Part shown: piece after piece, positions 11,524 to 23,876 of the stretch
Numbering within the stretch: the first letter of the stretch is position 1
How the letters are laid out: the number at the start of each line of letters is the position of its first letter
DNA from: Gigaspora rosea
Taxonomy: Eukaryota; Glomeromycota; Glomeromycetes; Diversisporales; Gigasporaceae
Direction: 5' to 3'
Assembly: GCA_003550325.1 (NCBI GenBank)
Contig: QKWP01000223.1
Location: 221,601 to 285,600, forward strand
Length of the DNA: 64,000 nucleotides
Notes under the pieces: model-generated
The model's database searches: none
What the model was told of the DNA's origin: nothing
Seen by the model: the letters and a program-made list of their open reading frames with translations, nothing else
Program-made: the position numbers and the translations under genes

Positions 11524-12828
11524 TATATTTCAAGGTTATTGTCAAAGAAAATATCTACATATTTGTATATATAATTATTACTTATTTAATTTGAAATTTA
11601 TTTAACTTGTTCTAGGTTACAGTTTTAATGAATATGAAGAAATTAATCTTTTGGATGATAATCTTGAGCATTTACAATATTGGCCCTCTGATATTGAAAT
11701 TGATAATGCAATTAATGTTGGTTATGAAAGAGCCATTCATTTAGCAAATATTTAAAAATGAATTCTATATCTAAAGATGTCTATTATTTTAATATACACA
11801 AAAAATTTTCTACTTCACAACTTGAAGATTTTTGGAATGAAGATTTAAATCTTGAAACATCTAATAATAATGAATATAATACAGATAGTGGTTTATCTGT
11901 TTCACATTGTATAAACAATGCAATATCTGAAATGAATAGAAACCAAAAAGTTAATTCAGATCCAGAACCTGAACTTTCACTAGAAAAACTTTATATGTCT
12001 TGTAAAGTACTTGTAGAATGAATTCAAAAATTACCTGATATTCTATAGTTTCCAAGTAGTAATAATTAATTTTTTTAATATTATAAATAATATAGAATTT
12101 TATTATTATAGGTTCTAGATCTGAGTTTACTTTGGATAATATTTCATTAAATATTGAATTCTTGTTGAACTTACATCAACGTCATGATGCTCATTCAAAA
12201 AAAACTCTTGAATGAATTAAATTTTCTTCTAAAAACAATAATGAAAGAAATGTTCTTAATGGGCTAAATATTAATAAGACTAGCAGTTTAGTGTTACTTT
12301 GACAAAAAATGATTTTATCTCAACCAAATCATGAGAAAATAGATGGAAATCAGGTGGAAATAATAATAAAGTAGTTGAAAAAAATTATTCAGGTAATTTA
12401 CTTTTATTAATATATTTAAAAATTAGTTTTATTTATTTTTTAATTATATAATTTTTGTTTTTTTAGGGAATTATTTATGCTATAACGTAGCTCTTTTTCC
12501 ATTATGAATTGGGTCTTTTGTAATAGCTAAATTTGATAATACACTTTGTATTGCTCAAATTATTGCTATGTATGAACGAAATAATTTATTTCATTCGTAT
12601 ATCGATACTCCTATTTCAGATCCTGAATCTTTTTTTTATATATCTTTGAAAATTTTTTTTATATTAATGGTGCAATTTTTTCAGCAAATTGTGATTAATT
12701 TTATATTTTTTCATAGGTTGAAGCTTCACATATTGTTTATCATTTGGCTTCAAGTGATATTAGTATTAATGAAGAAGTATTAGTTCTTAAAAAAGGACTG
12801 TTTAATGCATTCAAGAACCAATAGTAAT

Positions 12829-15069
12829 ATCCTTTAATAATTAGTATTCTTTTTTGAATTTAGAATCTATTATAATTTTTTTAATTGTAATAATGATGCA
12901 ATTCAAAAATTTTATAAAATGCTTATATAACATAATTATCAAAATTTATATATCAAGATGCTATATATCAAAAAGTTTAACTAATTTTAATATAAATGCT
13001 AAAAATAGTAAATTTTTTAAGTGTATTTATTTATTTCTAGGTTTGAATTGAAAATATAATTTGTAAAACCATTGTAGTGGTCTATCTATTGATATCTTTG
13101 CTGAAACATATAATTTTTTTACTATACAAATATTATATTATAATAGTACAGTTTTAATATTATAACAATATAATTTATAAACTTTACAAAAATATTATCA
13201 TATCCGCGGATTTTTGGAATTCATGCAGATCACTGACGCACCCCGAAAATTTAGTTACACAAATAAGGGTGCGTCAGCTAGTTGACATCCAATCATATGC
13301 AATTTTATAATATACGTGGTCGACTAAAAATTTTTAGCTACGTATACACATTACTATATATTTTCTTTTTATTAACAAGCTTTNTAAATAAATAAAATTA
13401 AAATATTATTACAATATAATTACAATACTATTTTAATATATTAAATTATAAACTATTAATAAATAAAATTAAATATTATTACAATATATTTTTTATCCTT
13501 TCTTTATATAAATTTATATTTTTTATTTATTATATTGTTGAATACTAACCAAATTTTCTGATTCCATGTTATACAAAGTGAAAATTAACTTTGCATGGCC
13601 TTAAATGTGAACATGTTACTGTAGATTAAAAAAAAATCAAACTAATAACTCTGAATTTCGAAATTCATATAATGCAAACTGAAAATCAACTTTTGTGGTC
13701 TAATGTCTTCGATTTGCTTTTTTTTGACTGTTCTGGTTTTAGAACCTATATGACTAGTACAAGCAATAAATAGTAAAATAATTCCTTATAAGTAAAGTTC
13801 TTAGAGTTTTTGGATTATTTTGGATTTATTTAACATGGATATTTATATTTGTTTAGAGCTAAGAAATGTTTTCAACAATTCTTTTGTCAGTAAAATATTA
13901 CATTTTCAAAAAATGCTTTAAAATGTATAATAAAGTTACCCAGGCAATTATATCAGTCAATCAAATGAATATCGTCCTATGAACCATGACCAAGAAATCA
14001 TGTTTAAGAAACTGCGAATGTTCGATGTAACTAATCGATGCATGCAACTTTGTTTGTGCTGAAATTAAATACACATGCATAATTTTTCCAAATGAGACAA
14101 TTGAGAGGCCAATGTATATGAGCAAATTGAGGATGAAACGCAATCAAGAAAGCTAGGTCAAGAATGACGGATTAAAGTAATAAATTGAAGGTCTGTATTG
14201 GGGAAAGGATGAGAAAGGGATTATTAATAAGGCAGTAAGGTCGTAAAATGGGCAAATAAAGAGAAACCTACACGATGAAATCCAAGAACATTTGATAGTA
14301 GGAAAATGCATAGGAGAATAATTGGTAAAAGTCCTAAATAGAATAATTAACTACTATAGTGATTAAAAAGTAGCAACCAATACATGACTCTAAGGTAACT
14401 AATAGGGTCAAAGATCCCTAACTCTTAAATAAGAATTCACAATAATTTTAAATAGAAAAACTGATACTCTACAAAGTTGATCCAACACGATTTTTTGGAG
14501 GACTTCATTTGTGTCCTGCTATTGATATGGTTATTTTCTATATGACCATTTTGTCATATGACTCACACATATGACGATAAATAATATATCATTGAAAGAT
14601 GGATAATCGTCGCTAAAAATTAATTTATTCAAAAATACATATCATAGGTAATTAGGATTAATATCACTTAACTCATAGTTTAGGCACTATAATGGTTAAA
14701 TGATTAATTGATAAATTTTTTAGAGGATTCGGCTCCTAACGCTAATAAATAAAAAATAATAAATAAGTAAGTCAAAGTAAAATACAATTTTTTTTTGTTG
14801 AACAATTTATCGGAATAATAACATAATCACGTAATTCACATAATCACATAATTCATGCAAGACACTTAAAAAAATATGATTTCCATATTAGTAGCAAAAA
14901 TAAATTAAAATAAATTTGATTAAAAGCTCAATTCTTTTTTTCAATAAACAACAAGGCAAAAAATACACGGAATTAAGCTGACATTAAAGGTAATAGATAG
15001 AACGAAATTAATAAAGAGAAGGTATAAATTAGTAATGTCTAATTGGATTTTTGTCATATTAGACTCGTT
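12829..15069. other. Intergenic AT-rich stretch with short repeats and eroded coding-like scraps
   Basis: No intact gene. A 45-bp hairpin with arms CTGACGCACCC lies at 13233-13277. An ambiguous base (N) is at 13384, probably an assembly gap or low-quality call. Scraps that read like eroded protein occur at about 13965-14050 (MNHDQEIMFKKLRMFDVTNR) and 14250-14340 (KRNLHDEIQEHLIVGKCIGE) but are separated by stops; their family is unknown and they could be chance. Confidence 0.4.
13549..13712 (-). repeat. Two ends of the GGCCACGCAAAGTTAA repeat family
   Basis: Read on the minus strand, both 13603-13549 and 13712-13660 carry a diverged GGCCAYGCAAAGTTAATTTT, then TGCATTA/ATAACATGGA. The same family clusters at 34667-36500. 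Only the one end type is seen here, so these are partial copies. Confidence 0.5.
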
Positions 15070-16883
15070 ATGGCTAGAACTCGAAGAAACAATAATAAAA
15101 TACATACTAGTAAGCGGTAAACTTGTTTCATTAGAATATTTTTATTCTATTAATTATTTTTTTAATGTAATTATTAGTTTCTAAATCTCCTTTGAAACCT
15201 ATCGAAGCAAATAATTTAATTGAAGATCTCGAATCACAAGACACATATACTGAAATTATAAGTGGTAAATGAAAAAAAATTTCAAAACATACTAGTATGA
15301 AAAAGAAAAGAGTAAATGAAGAATCTCGTTTGGCGAATAATGATGATGGTATAATCTTATTGTTGTTACAGTATTTTATGGTATTCAAACATACTAATTT
15401 GAATAATTTAGATATAGCTGATCAACGTACTAGCGTGAAAAAGAAAAGAGTAAATGAAGAATCTCGTTTGGCGAATAACGATGATAGTATAATCTTATTG
15501 TTGTTACAGTATTTATGGTATTCAAACATACTAATTTGAATAATTTAGATATAGCTGATCAACGTACTAGCGTAAAAAAGAAAAGAGTAAATAAAGAATC
15601 TCATTTGGCGAATAATGATAATGGTATAATCTTATTGTTGTTACAGTATTTTATGGTATTCAAACATACTAATTTGAATAATTTAAATGTATATGCAGTT
15701 AATCAACCATCTCATTCTTACACATCTAATAATATCAATTCACAAAGAGTACATGTATCAGATAATTCATCAGACGAAGCTTCGTCTTCTTCAATTAGAA
15801 ACAAATCACTATCCGACCAACGATTGTTGACTTCTAGAACTAGCCCACCTCTTTTACTCAGAAGCCATTCACCAGAGAGTCTTTATGATCAACAATCGCT
15901 AATACCTAACATTGCTTTGTTCTCCCAAATTAAAGAACATTCATTTCATAATACGGACTATCAACAATTACCAACATCAAAAGTGACCAATGTCTCTTCT
16001 TTGTCTCTTATAGGACCATTTAAAAGTAATTTGAAAATTTGTCTGTATTTAGTGAAACACCCAAGTCTCATCAACCTAGCCCTAAGTATGATGAAAGCAG
16101 ATGGCCAGGAGGCAGCAATTACCTGTGGAAAAGTTGTTGATAAATTTAGCGCTCTTCCAGAGAGAGTAAGTTTTAATTATAGTCTTGCAAGTGCAGCACT
16201 TACAGAATATAAAATTTAATTAATGTTGATAATTATAATACTTACTTTTTTTTTATTAAATAGGATATTAGCACACTCCTGATGCACTTGAAGTGCCTAT
16301 ATTTTCATACAAGAGTCATGAATAAGCAGATTCTTGACGCACTAATGAGTTCCTTGTTTCCAGATACTTAACGTATTGGGGCATCCGAGCGTGCCGCATT
16401 ACAAAAATGGGTTTTTGGGTGTTTCAGAGATTACAATGCAGCATTGAGACAAGAACTTAGAAATTTAGTTCCCGAATTCATTAGAAAATACAAGTAAGGC
16501 TTATTATAGTTTTTTTCTAATTTGATTATAGAAAGAAAATTAATGGGCATTATTATAGATTAACCAAGGTAAAGCAGCCAACCGTACAGCAGATTTCAGA
16601 ATATATCACGGAAAGGAATTGGACTATTTTTTTAAAGCATCATATGGATGTCACAGATGTTCAAAAAACGTTTAGGGATCAGGCTGAAAATGTTGATAAA
16701 TTTTCTAATTTCATACGATCGGCCTTCAAACTCTTTGTTCAAGAGGACCTATTAGATAAAGACGTGGTCAATGAATTCAAAAAAAATTTAAATCTTTTGA
16801 CTGTTGATATGAGAATATTTACAGCTGATGGAAACGAAACTTTGCAACAATTGGATCTTTGGTCGTTTCTTAAATTGGATTAG
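15070..16883 (+). pseudogene. Decayed multi-exon gene of unknown function with amplified exon
   Basis: It begins MARTRRNNNKIHTSK (15070), then an intron to about 15177, then a lysine-rich, low-complexity N-terminal region. That region holds three copies of a 138-bp unit encoding VKKKRVNEESRLANNDD and a leucine-rich run. A serine-rich linker follows (SSDEASSSSIRNKSLSDQ) and a helical region (SNLKICLYLVKHPSLINLAL, AITCGKVVDKFSALPER; about 16030-16168). After an intron (16169-16264) come LLMHLKCLYFHTRVMNKQIL and SERAALQKWVFGCFRDYNAA, then after another intron a C-terminal exon (TKVKQPTVQQISEYITERNW, ending LQQLDLWSFLKLD*). Breaks include a TGA near 15269, a 1-bp loss in the second repeat unit (near 15512) and a TAA near 16370. 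I do not recognise the family. The introns suggest a decayed host gene or transposon accessory protein. Confidence 0.55.
15291..15690 (+). repeat. Three tandem 138-bp exon units
   Basis: The units start at 15291, 15429 and 15566 at ACTAG(T/C)GT-AAAAAG; the third diverges after about 15690. They differ by few bases, so the amplification is recent. Unit two is 137 bp and shifts the frame. Confidence 0.85.
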
Positions 16884-16889
16884 TGTATT

Positions 16890-17170
16890 ATCAATATAAT
16901 AGATGCTAATACTGCTTATCATTAAAAAAAAAAGCTATTCATCGTATTATAAAAAAACAAGCTATTCATCGTATTATCAAAAAAAAAGCTATTCATCGTA
17001 TTATCAATATAATGGATGCTAATACTGCTTGTCGTAAGAAAAATACCTTTTTTTAGCAACAATTAAACATTTTCTTATTCGGGATAGATCTAGTAATGCA
17101 GAGATGCAGCTGCATATATATTTTATTGTTATTTAAACATTTTCTAGTGCAGGGACGCAGCTACATATAT
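16890..17170 (+). repeat. Two small tandem duplications downstream of the decayed gene
   Basis: TATTATCAATATAATRGATGC with AGCTATTCATCGTATTAT is reiterated at 16890-17030. A roughly 65-bp unit (GATGCAGCTGCATATATATT, ATTTAAACATTTTCTA) is duplicated at 17085-17190. There is no coding. Confidence 0.6.
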
Positions 17171-17370
17171 ATTTTTATTGTTATTTGTTTATACATAAGA
17201 AAAAGAAATTTTACAAATAAAAGATTCATTATTGTATACTCGAATTTGACTTGTAGTGATCATGTATAAATAGATAAATTTAAAGTTCAAAGTAATGTAT
17301 TTTACCAAGTTTATGAAATTAAGCTCGAAATTGATTAATATTTAAATACCGCAATAAAATACATATATAA

Positions 17371-17590
17371 GAGGATTTTTACTAAACCTTCAATTTCTTT
17401 TCTCAACTTTCTTTTTCAACTTTTCCTTATTATCTTCGTTCGAAAGACTATCCAAGCTTTTAAAATTGAATTAGTTATTAGAGTATTTTCACTAAACCTT
17501 CAATTTCTTTTCTCAACTTTCTTTTTCAACTTTTTCTTATTATTTTCATTCGAAAGACTATCCAAACTTTTAAAATCGAATTAGTTAATA
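17371..17590 (+). repeat. 110-bp tandem duplication
   Basis: Copies at 17371-17480 and 17481-17590 are nearly identical (CTAAACCTTCAATTTCTTTT and CGAAAGACTATCCAA shared). The pair lies directly upstream of the start at 17640, so it may sit in the promoter or leader of the next gene. Confidence 0.8.
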
Positions 17591-18832
17591 TCGAACTGCT
17601 TTCTTTTCTATTTCATTAATACATATACTCACTTAAAAAATGAAAAGAGTGCGAACCAAGAAAAAAATTCAAAAAGTCGTATTACGGAAACGTATCACAT
17701 TGAATATTTCTGGCCACATACAAAGAGAGGAATGTTCACAAAACACTGTTAGCCAAGCTTCACTAGGTCCAATAAATGGTGAAGACGATAGTAGTAGTAG
17801 TGCTAGTTTTCAAGAAAATTTCTCTAATAGAAGTCAACATATCAATAATTATCATAGTTAAGATGATAGCAACGGTAGTGATAGTTTACAATATGATAGA
17901 AGTCACCATATTAATAATGTTCTCGAATACAATTTTTTCACGGCTTCAGATACATCGAGTAGCGATGACCAGTCAACAATTACAGAAGAAGAATTACAAA
18001 TGGGAAAAAAAGAGTTCAAACAAATTATAGTAGATAGTGGAATTGATTTTCAGGCACTGCCCGGAGAGTACGGCCCATATTTTAAAAATTTCACAGAGAT
18101 GTCATTTTTTACTTGGGTCACCAAGCATATAATCAGTATGTATTTTAATTTACGTTTATCTATCGCTATATATTCTGCATAATTAATTACTAAATATATG
18201 CATATATTTAATTAATTCGTTAGCGAGTAATGCATATAAAGATCTTATTTGCATTATTCAACATTCTAGCTTTCGCCTTGAACATATGATTAAGAATATT
18301 AGACAGTTAAAGTCGTTATGTAACCGACTCCCTCTTCAAACAATAAAGTGTCATCAAGTTCCAATCCAAAACTTGAAAACACCATCAACATCCACACCAT
18401 TCAAGAATTCCTACACTATATCCATAAGCGAGCATATTAAAAGAACCTTGGGTAATAAAAGTTTACAATCGCAAACGTACTTCGGACCTGGAATAGAAGC
18501 TGAAACAAAATTTGAGTTTTGGTATGGCAATATATAGTAGGAATTCCCTCTTTTCAGTCCATCCTCGATAAGAATAGATCATGGTAAAGCCTACAATATA
18601 ATCTCAAATAATAGTGTATGTATATTTGCTAGCAAATCTTTATATTTTAGAAACATTTTACATTAGACCAACTCTATTTATTTTTATATTTATTCTTGTT
18701 TTTTGAAGTAATAATTGCTTTGAGGGTTTGGAATTTATTCAGTTTGCCAGCAAGTATAATTTGAACAATTGTTTATTAATTATAATTACAAAAATATTTA
18801 GAAGTATATTTAATAGGATCTTTCGTTAAGTA

Positions 18833-18966
18833 CCGTAAACTGCCGTATAAACAGCTCGGGTCTGGTACATTCCACCAAAAAAATTAATTAGTAAAAAAAA
18901 GAAAATTATTAGTAAAAATGAGAGGGGGTCTGATATGTGGGGGGCTGTTTATACGGCAGTTTACGG
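18833..18966. mobile_element. 134-bp MITE inserted in coding sequence (TA target)
   Basis: Perfect 23-bp terminal repeats begin CCGTAAACTGCCGTATAAAC (18833-18855 and 18944-18966), flanked by TA at 18831-18832 and 18967-18968. Upstream reads ...IGSFVKY, downstream YKDKKTRI; removing the element and one TA joins them as KYKDKKTRI in frame. A Met near 18937 that opens a long reading frame is inside the element, not the gene's own start. TA duplication suggests a Tc1/mariner-type mobiliser. Confidence 0.85.
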
Positions 18967-20476
18967 TACAAAGACAAAAAAACAAGGATCAGAAGAATTA
19001 TAGCAATAGTTTCAACTTTGAGTGGTATCAAATTAAAGATTCAACATCTTTATTATGGCTCTGAGTTACCAAAAATCTTTGCCAGCTCGACAAGGTTACA
19101 GCGATCGCAGAATGGAGAGTTATGGTTAGGCAAAACAACATTCTTGGTAGATTTACATAATATTATTAGACTAACTACTGTTTGGCTTCAAGATCGTTTG
19201 GAACTATATGATTATCAGTTTTATATTAAGGAAATATTATATAGTTATGAGGGCATGAGAGACATCAAATTATGGCACCGGCATCCAATAGAGTACACTC
19301 AAATTCTGGCTCCTGCTCCTCATAATATACCTACATTTAATATAATAATAGATATTTATTATGATGATTTTAATACATTCCGCACTGTATATCATTCTTT
19401 AGGTGGAATTTACCTTCAGTTCAGTAATATGCCTTTACGGCTACATAAGCAACTAAAAAATCATTTCGTTTTGGGCTTTGTTTCATTTGGTGGAGAGTTT
19501 GACGATGTAATGAGACCAATCATAAATGAAATTAAGGCTTTAAAAAAAGGCACTTTAATGAATATTGGAGGTCAGGACATGTAGATAGTTGCTGGTTTAG
19601 GTGTAATAACTGCTGACCTCCCTCAGGGTAATGATCTCGCAGATGTGAAACATCACAGCAGCATTTACGGAAGTAGGAGTTGTTTGGTGCCCAAGGAACA
19701 ATTAAGCGATCTTACTTTTGATATTAAGTTAAATGCAAGATATCATCATATTACAAATAAGGAAATAAATAAATTAGAAAAATTAATCCAAGAAAGAGCA
19801 TCACAAAAAACGATTAATGATTATTGTATGAATCATAGTTTAAGCACTCATCCTTGTATCTTGAATTATTTGACACGAAACCGGCATTTACAAACACCTC
19901 AGGACGCATACCATGCAATAGCTGGGAAAGTGCAAAGACTAATGGACTGTACTTTTTTAATATTGAATCCAAGAGAAAAATGTACCTTTTTAGATTATTG
20001 GAAAAACTTTGAGATACAATCAGGCTGGTCCCGTTTCCCCAACCCAATCAAACACCTTTACAGTTTTATGTTTTCTGATTGTTTGCGATTAGCAATGATC
20101 ATGCCATTTTTATTACGAAAGTTTTTAACAACATCTTATATCAAAGATGCTGATTTGACTTTGTTACGAGAACAACTTACAAATACACGACTAAGGGCAC
20201 CATCATCTACTCAAATCGTAAATGAAATCGTTTTGTGCTGGGTAACCATTGCGAAAGCATCCCAGTTAAGTTTCAGCTTTATCTTTACTGAACTAACATA
20301 TAAAGAACTTGAGGAAGCTCTAAAAATTGAGCATATTCTCTTATTAAAAGTAAGTTTGGCCTGCTTATAGTATTCGTCATTATTGTTGTAATACAGATTA
20401 ATATTTTTATATTTCTTGTACATACGTACGTGCGCATATCAATATGAGCGATGATATTCAGCTATTCTAAATTAGG

Positions 20477-20543
20477 AATCCACCTGCAGATATAATATGC
20501 AGAAATGATTTTTTTAAAATTCTTAAAAAAATCAAGGTGGATT
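20477..20543. repeat. Short palindrome in an intron
   Basis: AATCCACCT and AGGTGGATT bound a second inner palindrome (GATTTTTTTAAAATTC / TTAAAAAAATC). It lies in the intron at 20349-20655 of the decayed transposase-like gene. Confidence 0.5.
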
Positions 20544-22779
20544 TAACAATAAGAGAGGCATTAAATAAGAATTATTTTATGATGACAACTCTGTTTCAAT
20601 CTAAATTTATTGGTTCAATATACATAATTAACATTATTTATATATTATATTTTTAGCTTTTTCTGAATAATTTCAATAACTTACCAAATTTACATATAAA
20701 TCAGCATCATGTTCAGAATGCTCGCAACTTTGGAACACTTGTAAATATCTCAGTGGGAGTAAAGGAAATGGTACATAAAATATTCAAAGGTTCAGTTTCT
20801 AAGATGAATTGCAAGAATATAGAATTTGATCTCATTCGTTGGCACAATACACTCCAAACGATTCGTTATTTAATCGACGGAGGCGAAGATAGTCACTTTC
20901 TAAGCATTGGGCAGGGCTTTCAAAATTTTAAGACGGATCTATTGCTTCAACCTATATTATCAGATTGGTACATGACGCAGAATGTTCAAGAAGAAGAACC
21001 AGCCAATATTAGTAAGTACATATCTATTAATTTCAATTACTGAAACTCTAAATATTTAAGCTGTCTAGTTTGCCAATAAGATGAAATATACCTTAAGCCA
21101 GGTAATATTTTACATTCATCACAAGATTTTAATTTTTAGTAATCAACTTATCTAACGATGCCATTTCTTAAAAAGAAAATTATTCGATGTGAATCAGCAA
21201 TGGAGAACCACTTTTCATACAAATAGAGGAAGTTTTTTTTTACATGCTTTTGTACTTATAATTTTAAAGACTAATTCTAAATCGCTAACTTTCATATATT
21301 TAAAATGTTTAAATATAATATTTTTAAATATATATCTTCTATCCATTAACTTCTTGCTTCTAGTATCCGTCAAATGCCACACAAATTATTAAATTACATT
21401 CTTGCGGGTGTTGAAAAAAAAGCATTACAATGCAACAACATAGGGTCAATTAAAGTGTGACAAATAAAAATAACACACGACACTGAAAGAACCACTTAAA
21501 TTTATCTATGCCGTTTTACGAATCGATCTAAGTCATTTCTCAATCAATGAAAATCGATATGTCAATTGATAATTGCCACATATAAAAAAAATGTCAGAAC
21601 ACATTTATATTTATCAAATTTACAAATGCTGATCATACTGGCATCGCATGCTACGCAGCTACTTAATAAAGGATTAGCTTTCTTGTTCTCTAAGGATGTT
21701 CTCGACATCTTGTTTAACTGTAACCTTAAAATTCTGCTTTAACAAATTATTAAAACTTTAGTAACCGTTTTTTAACTGTAATTTTTATTATAATAGATAC
21801 AAAAACACATCACATGATGACAAAATAAGAAATATCAAACCACAAAAACGTTTATCAAAATGTGAAATACACAAACTTTCTTTACCTGCAAAACTTGCTG
21901 ACAATCTTCAGTTTACCTATGACCTCATAAGCGCATATGATATTTATATACAAAAAAGAGCCGCTTTGATATATAGACGTGTAGAATTCTACAAACAAAT
22001 AAGTTACACCTTGTTGGATAGTGATGGCACACTTAATACGGATATGAATTTGCATTCTGGTGATATAGTGCAAATTCAGGAAGAAAACGGTATATCATAT
22101 GCTATGTTAAAGGGGATATTTACGCAAAATATAATGATGGTTTAGTATATTCATTCATTTGGGTTGATTGGTTGCAGGAATGCTCAACACTTGATCCGAT
22201 CCTTTATTGTCCAATTTATGAAATACAAGCAGCTGAAAACACACAATGGCATCAAGTCTACCCAATAAATCTTGTAGACAATTTATCGAAGGTTCATTTT
22301 GTACACCGTTTTCATTCTATATGTACTTCAACTTCACATGATTTCTCAAATAATCAATATATTAGAATGAATTTTACTGTACAGCAATTTAAATAATGCA
22401 AGTTGTATCAAGAAAATTTTGAGTTTTCAAGTTTAATTACTTAATATTCTGAGTTCTCTTAAACAAATAGAAGCAAATTGATCGAATGATTATTCTGTAT
22501 TATAAATTAGATATTGTACCTGTGTCAGGTGTTACCTGGATTATTCAAATTAATAACCCTCTTTATCGTTATTTTTTCTGAATACTTTCAATTACCTAAC
22601 ACTTTATTTTCCAGCCTAAATTTACCGGTATTTACTATCTAAAGATATCAAGTTCTTGAAATAATTTAGGGAGCACAATATATTTATAAATCTAAGTATT
22701 TAAGTGGGCTATTCCCATTTACAAGAAGCAATTCGTATTTATTATTTAAATCATTTCGACTAATTTAAGTGCTTAAAAT

Positions 22780-23330
22780 AGGCTATGTATTCATTTTATG
22801 TAAGTGTAGAGAACATCGATTAATCTAAATGTATGAAATAAACTATTCAAGTTCATGAAGATTTACCACATAATTTCATTTTCAGATAAGTATAAAGAAC
22901 GTCGATTAATTTATATGTTTACTATAATACAACCAATTTCATATTAATTATTTAATTTCGTTTTAGTAGAGTATAAAGAATTCGATTAATCTAAATCTTT
23001 ATTCAAGTTCATGAAGATTTACCACATAATTTCATTTCAGATAAGTATAAAGAATTTCATATTTACTATTTAATTCGTTTTAATAGAGTATAAAAATATT
23101 GATTAATACAAGTATTTATTCAAGCTCTTGAATATTCATTATTCATTTTGGTGTAGGTATAAAGAACATTAAGTGTTTACTCAAGCACATGAATATTTAC
23201 TATTTATATTTACTATTTTATTCGCGTTAATTTATTGCGTGAGCATCAAGAGAATTTATTTATTAATCGAAGCACTTACAAATAACTATTCAGTTTCATG
23301 AATATTTACTATTCAATCTTATCCTATTCG
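22780..23330 (+). repeat. Degenerate tandem array, unit about 70-110 bp
   Basis: Variants of GTATAAAGAACRTCGATTAAT, TATTCAAGTTCATGAAGATT and ACCACATAATTTCATTTCAG recur at 22805-23160, fading out by 23330 as TTCATGAATATTTACTATT. No open frame continues through. It may be an old minisatellite. Confidence 0.55.
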
Positions 23331-23399
23331 CATTAATTTAGAAAGTGTGAAGCTTTCGAGTTCATTAATATTACTACCGTATTTAATTTTGGTAATAAT

Positions 23400-23870
23400 T
23401 GATAATTATAGAGGCTCTGGTTATATTGTAATAAAAACAACGGTGAAACATAACGTTAAAAAATAAGTGGAATGACGATTTTACGGGGAATTCCAACTTA
23501 GAAAACTTAGAATTAATATATGATTGAATGGATTCCATTTGAAAACTTGAAATAGCAACCTGATTTGATGGTACATGAAAGCTTGAAATAATTGAGAAGA
23601 TGACAGCAATACGAATGTATAATAACTTGTGGACCATCTAGTAATATTGCTTAGAGATATTTGGAAGAAGTAAGTTAAATCATTATTCATACACCAGTTT
23701 ATTAAATGAATGTTTAATTAATTTATATAAGTTACAAAGTTTGACAGTCTCGTTAAATGTGGGTTGGGTAATAAACTTGAAACATTTTATGGATTGCATC
23801 AAGGCGCAGAAATAAATGAATAATTAATGGTATTACGATATCCAGTAGTAAACTTTTAAATTTTCGAAAT
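23400..23870 (+). other. Stretch with no recognised gene
   Basis: Short reading frames on either strand show no family motif. The plus strand reads as stop-broken peptides with repeated KLEI-like words, which could be eroded coding sequence of the locus that follows or chance. Confidence 0.3.
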
Positions 23871-23876
23871 GCTTAC

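Larger units (their letters stand above)
3243..12828 (+). pseudogene. Decayed transposase-like gene of a multicopy Glomeromycotina family, split by a piggyBac insertion
   Basis: Coding pieces occur in order: 3243-3438 (starts MINPTLNRTPSTYRVARR), about 3581-4018 (QACSPCYLLYNNPYFLNR...), 10018-10304 (CYRSISDDVINNSN...VRAYVLQ), about 10360-10818 (LYQKLIDIVADLELHIISI, SDGAAAEF, then VICVQDPKHGKKTARNAA), 10922-11347 (LIDSYLNRNITHHARIEM, then KHGTESCEHIFEAACQF), 11616-12020, and about 12110-12828 (ending IVYHLASSDISINEEVLVL). Most joints have GT..AG introns. I recall this protein order from a highly repeated Rhizophagus family; the TESCEHxF motif late in the protein recalls transposases that use a late acidic residue, but the superfamily is not established. 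It is broken: a TGA in place of Trp near 3784, frame changes near 10200 and 10450, and stops near 11079, 11754 and 12019 among others. It is therefore a relic and not expressed as one protein. Confidence 0.7.
17640..22396 (+). pseudogene. Decayed Transposase_21/Tnp2-like gene of a repeated fungal family
   Basis: It starts MKRVRTKKKIQKVV. An acidic Ser-rich region follows, then ALPGEYGPYFKNFTEMSFFT, an intron (about 18137-18224), and LKTPSTSTPFKNSYTISISE with YFGPGIEAETKFEFWYG. The large central part, about 18805-20348, contains RLQRSQNGELWLGKTTF, HSLGGIYLQFSNMPLRLH, FGGEFDDVMRPIINEIKAL, GVITADLPQGNDLADVKHH and GSRSCLVPKEQLSD, then SGWSRFPNPIKHLYSF. After an intron come 20656-21015 (QHHVQNARNFGTLVN, then LPILSDWY-like) and about 21850-22396 (ending SICTSTSHDFSNNQYIRM). 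The D-L-P/A...G...H...C..C order resembles the Tnp2 transposases of CACTA elements (Pfam Transposase_21), but the ends of such an element were not found. Breaks: stops near 18537 and 19582, a MITE insertion at 18833-18966, and a frame change near 22125. Conserved length suggests recent decay. Confidence 0.6.

Noticed and set aside
15291-15690. Regular repeats that could suggest a CRISPR-like array
   Set aside because: Direct 138-bp head-to-tail units with no unique spacers, inside coding sequence of a eukaryotic genome.
23383-23690. Overlapping 69- and 84-codon minus-strand frames
   Set aside because: No motifs, and frames overlap each other; probably chance in an AT-rich stretch.
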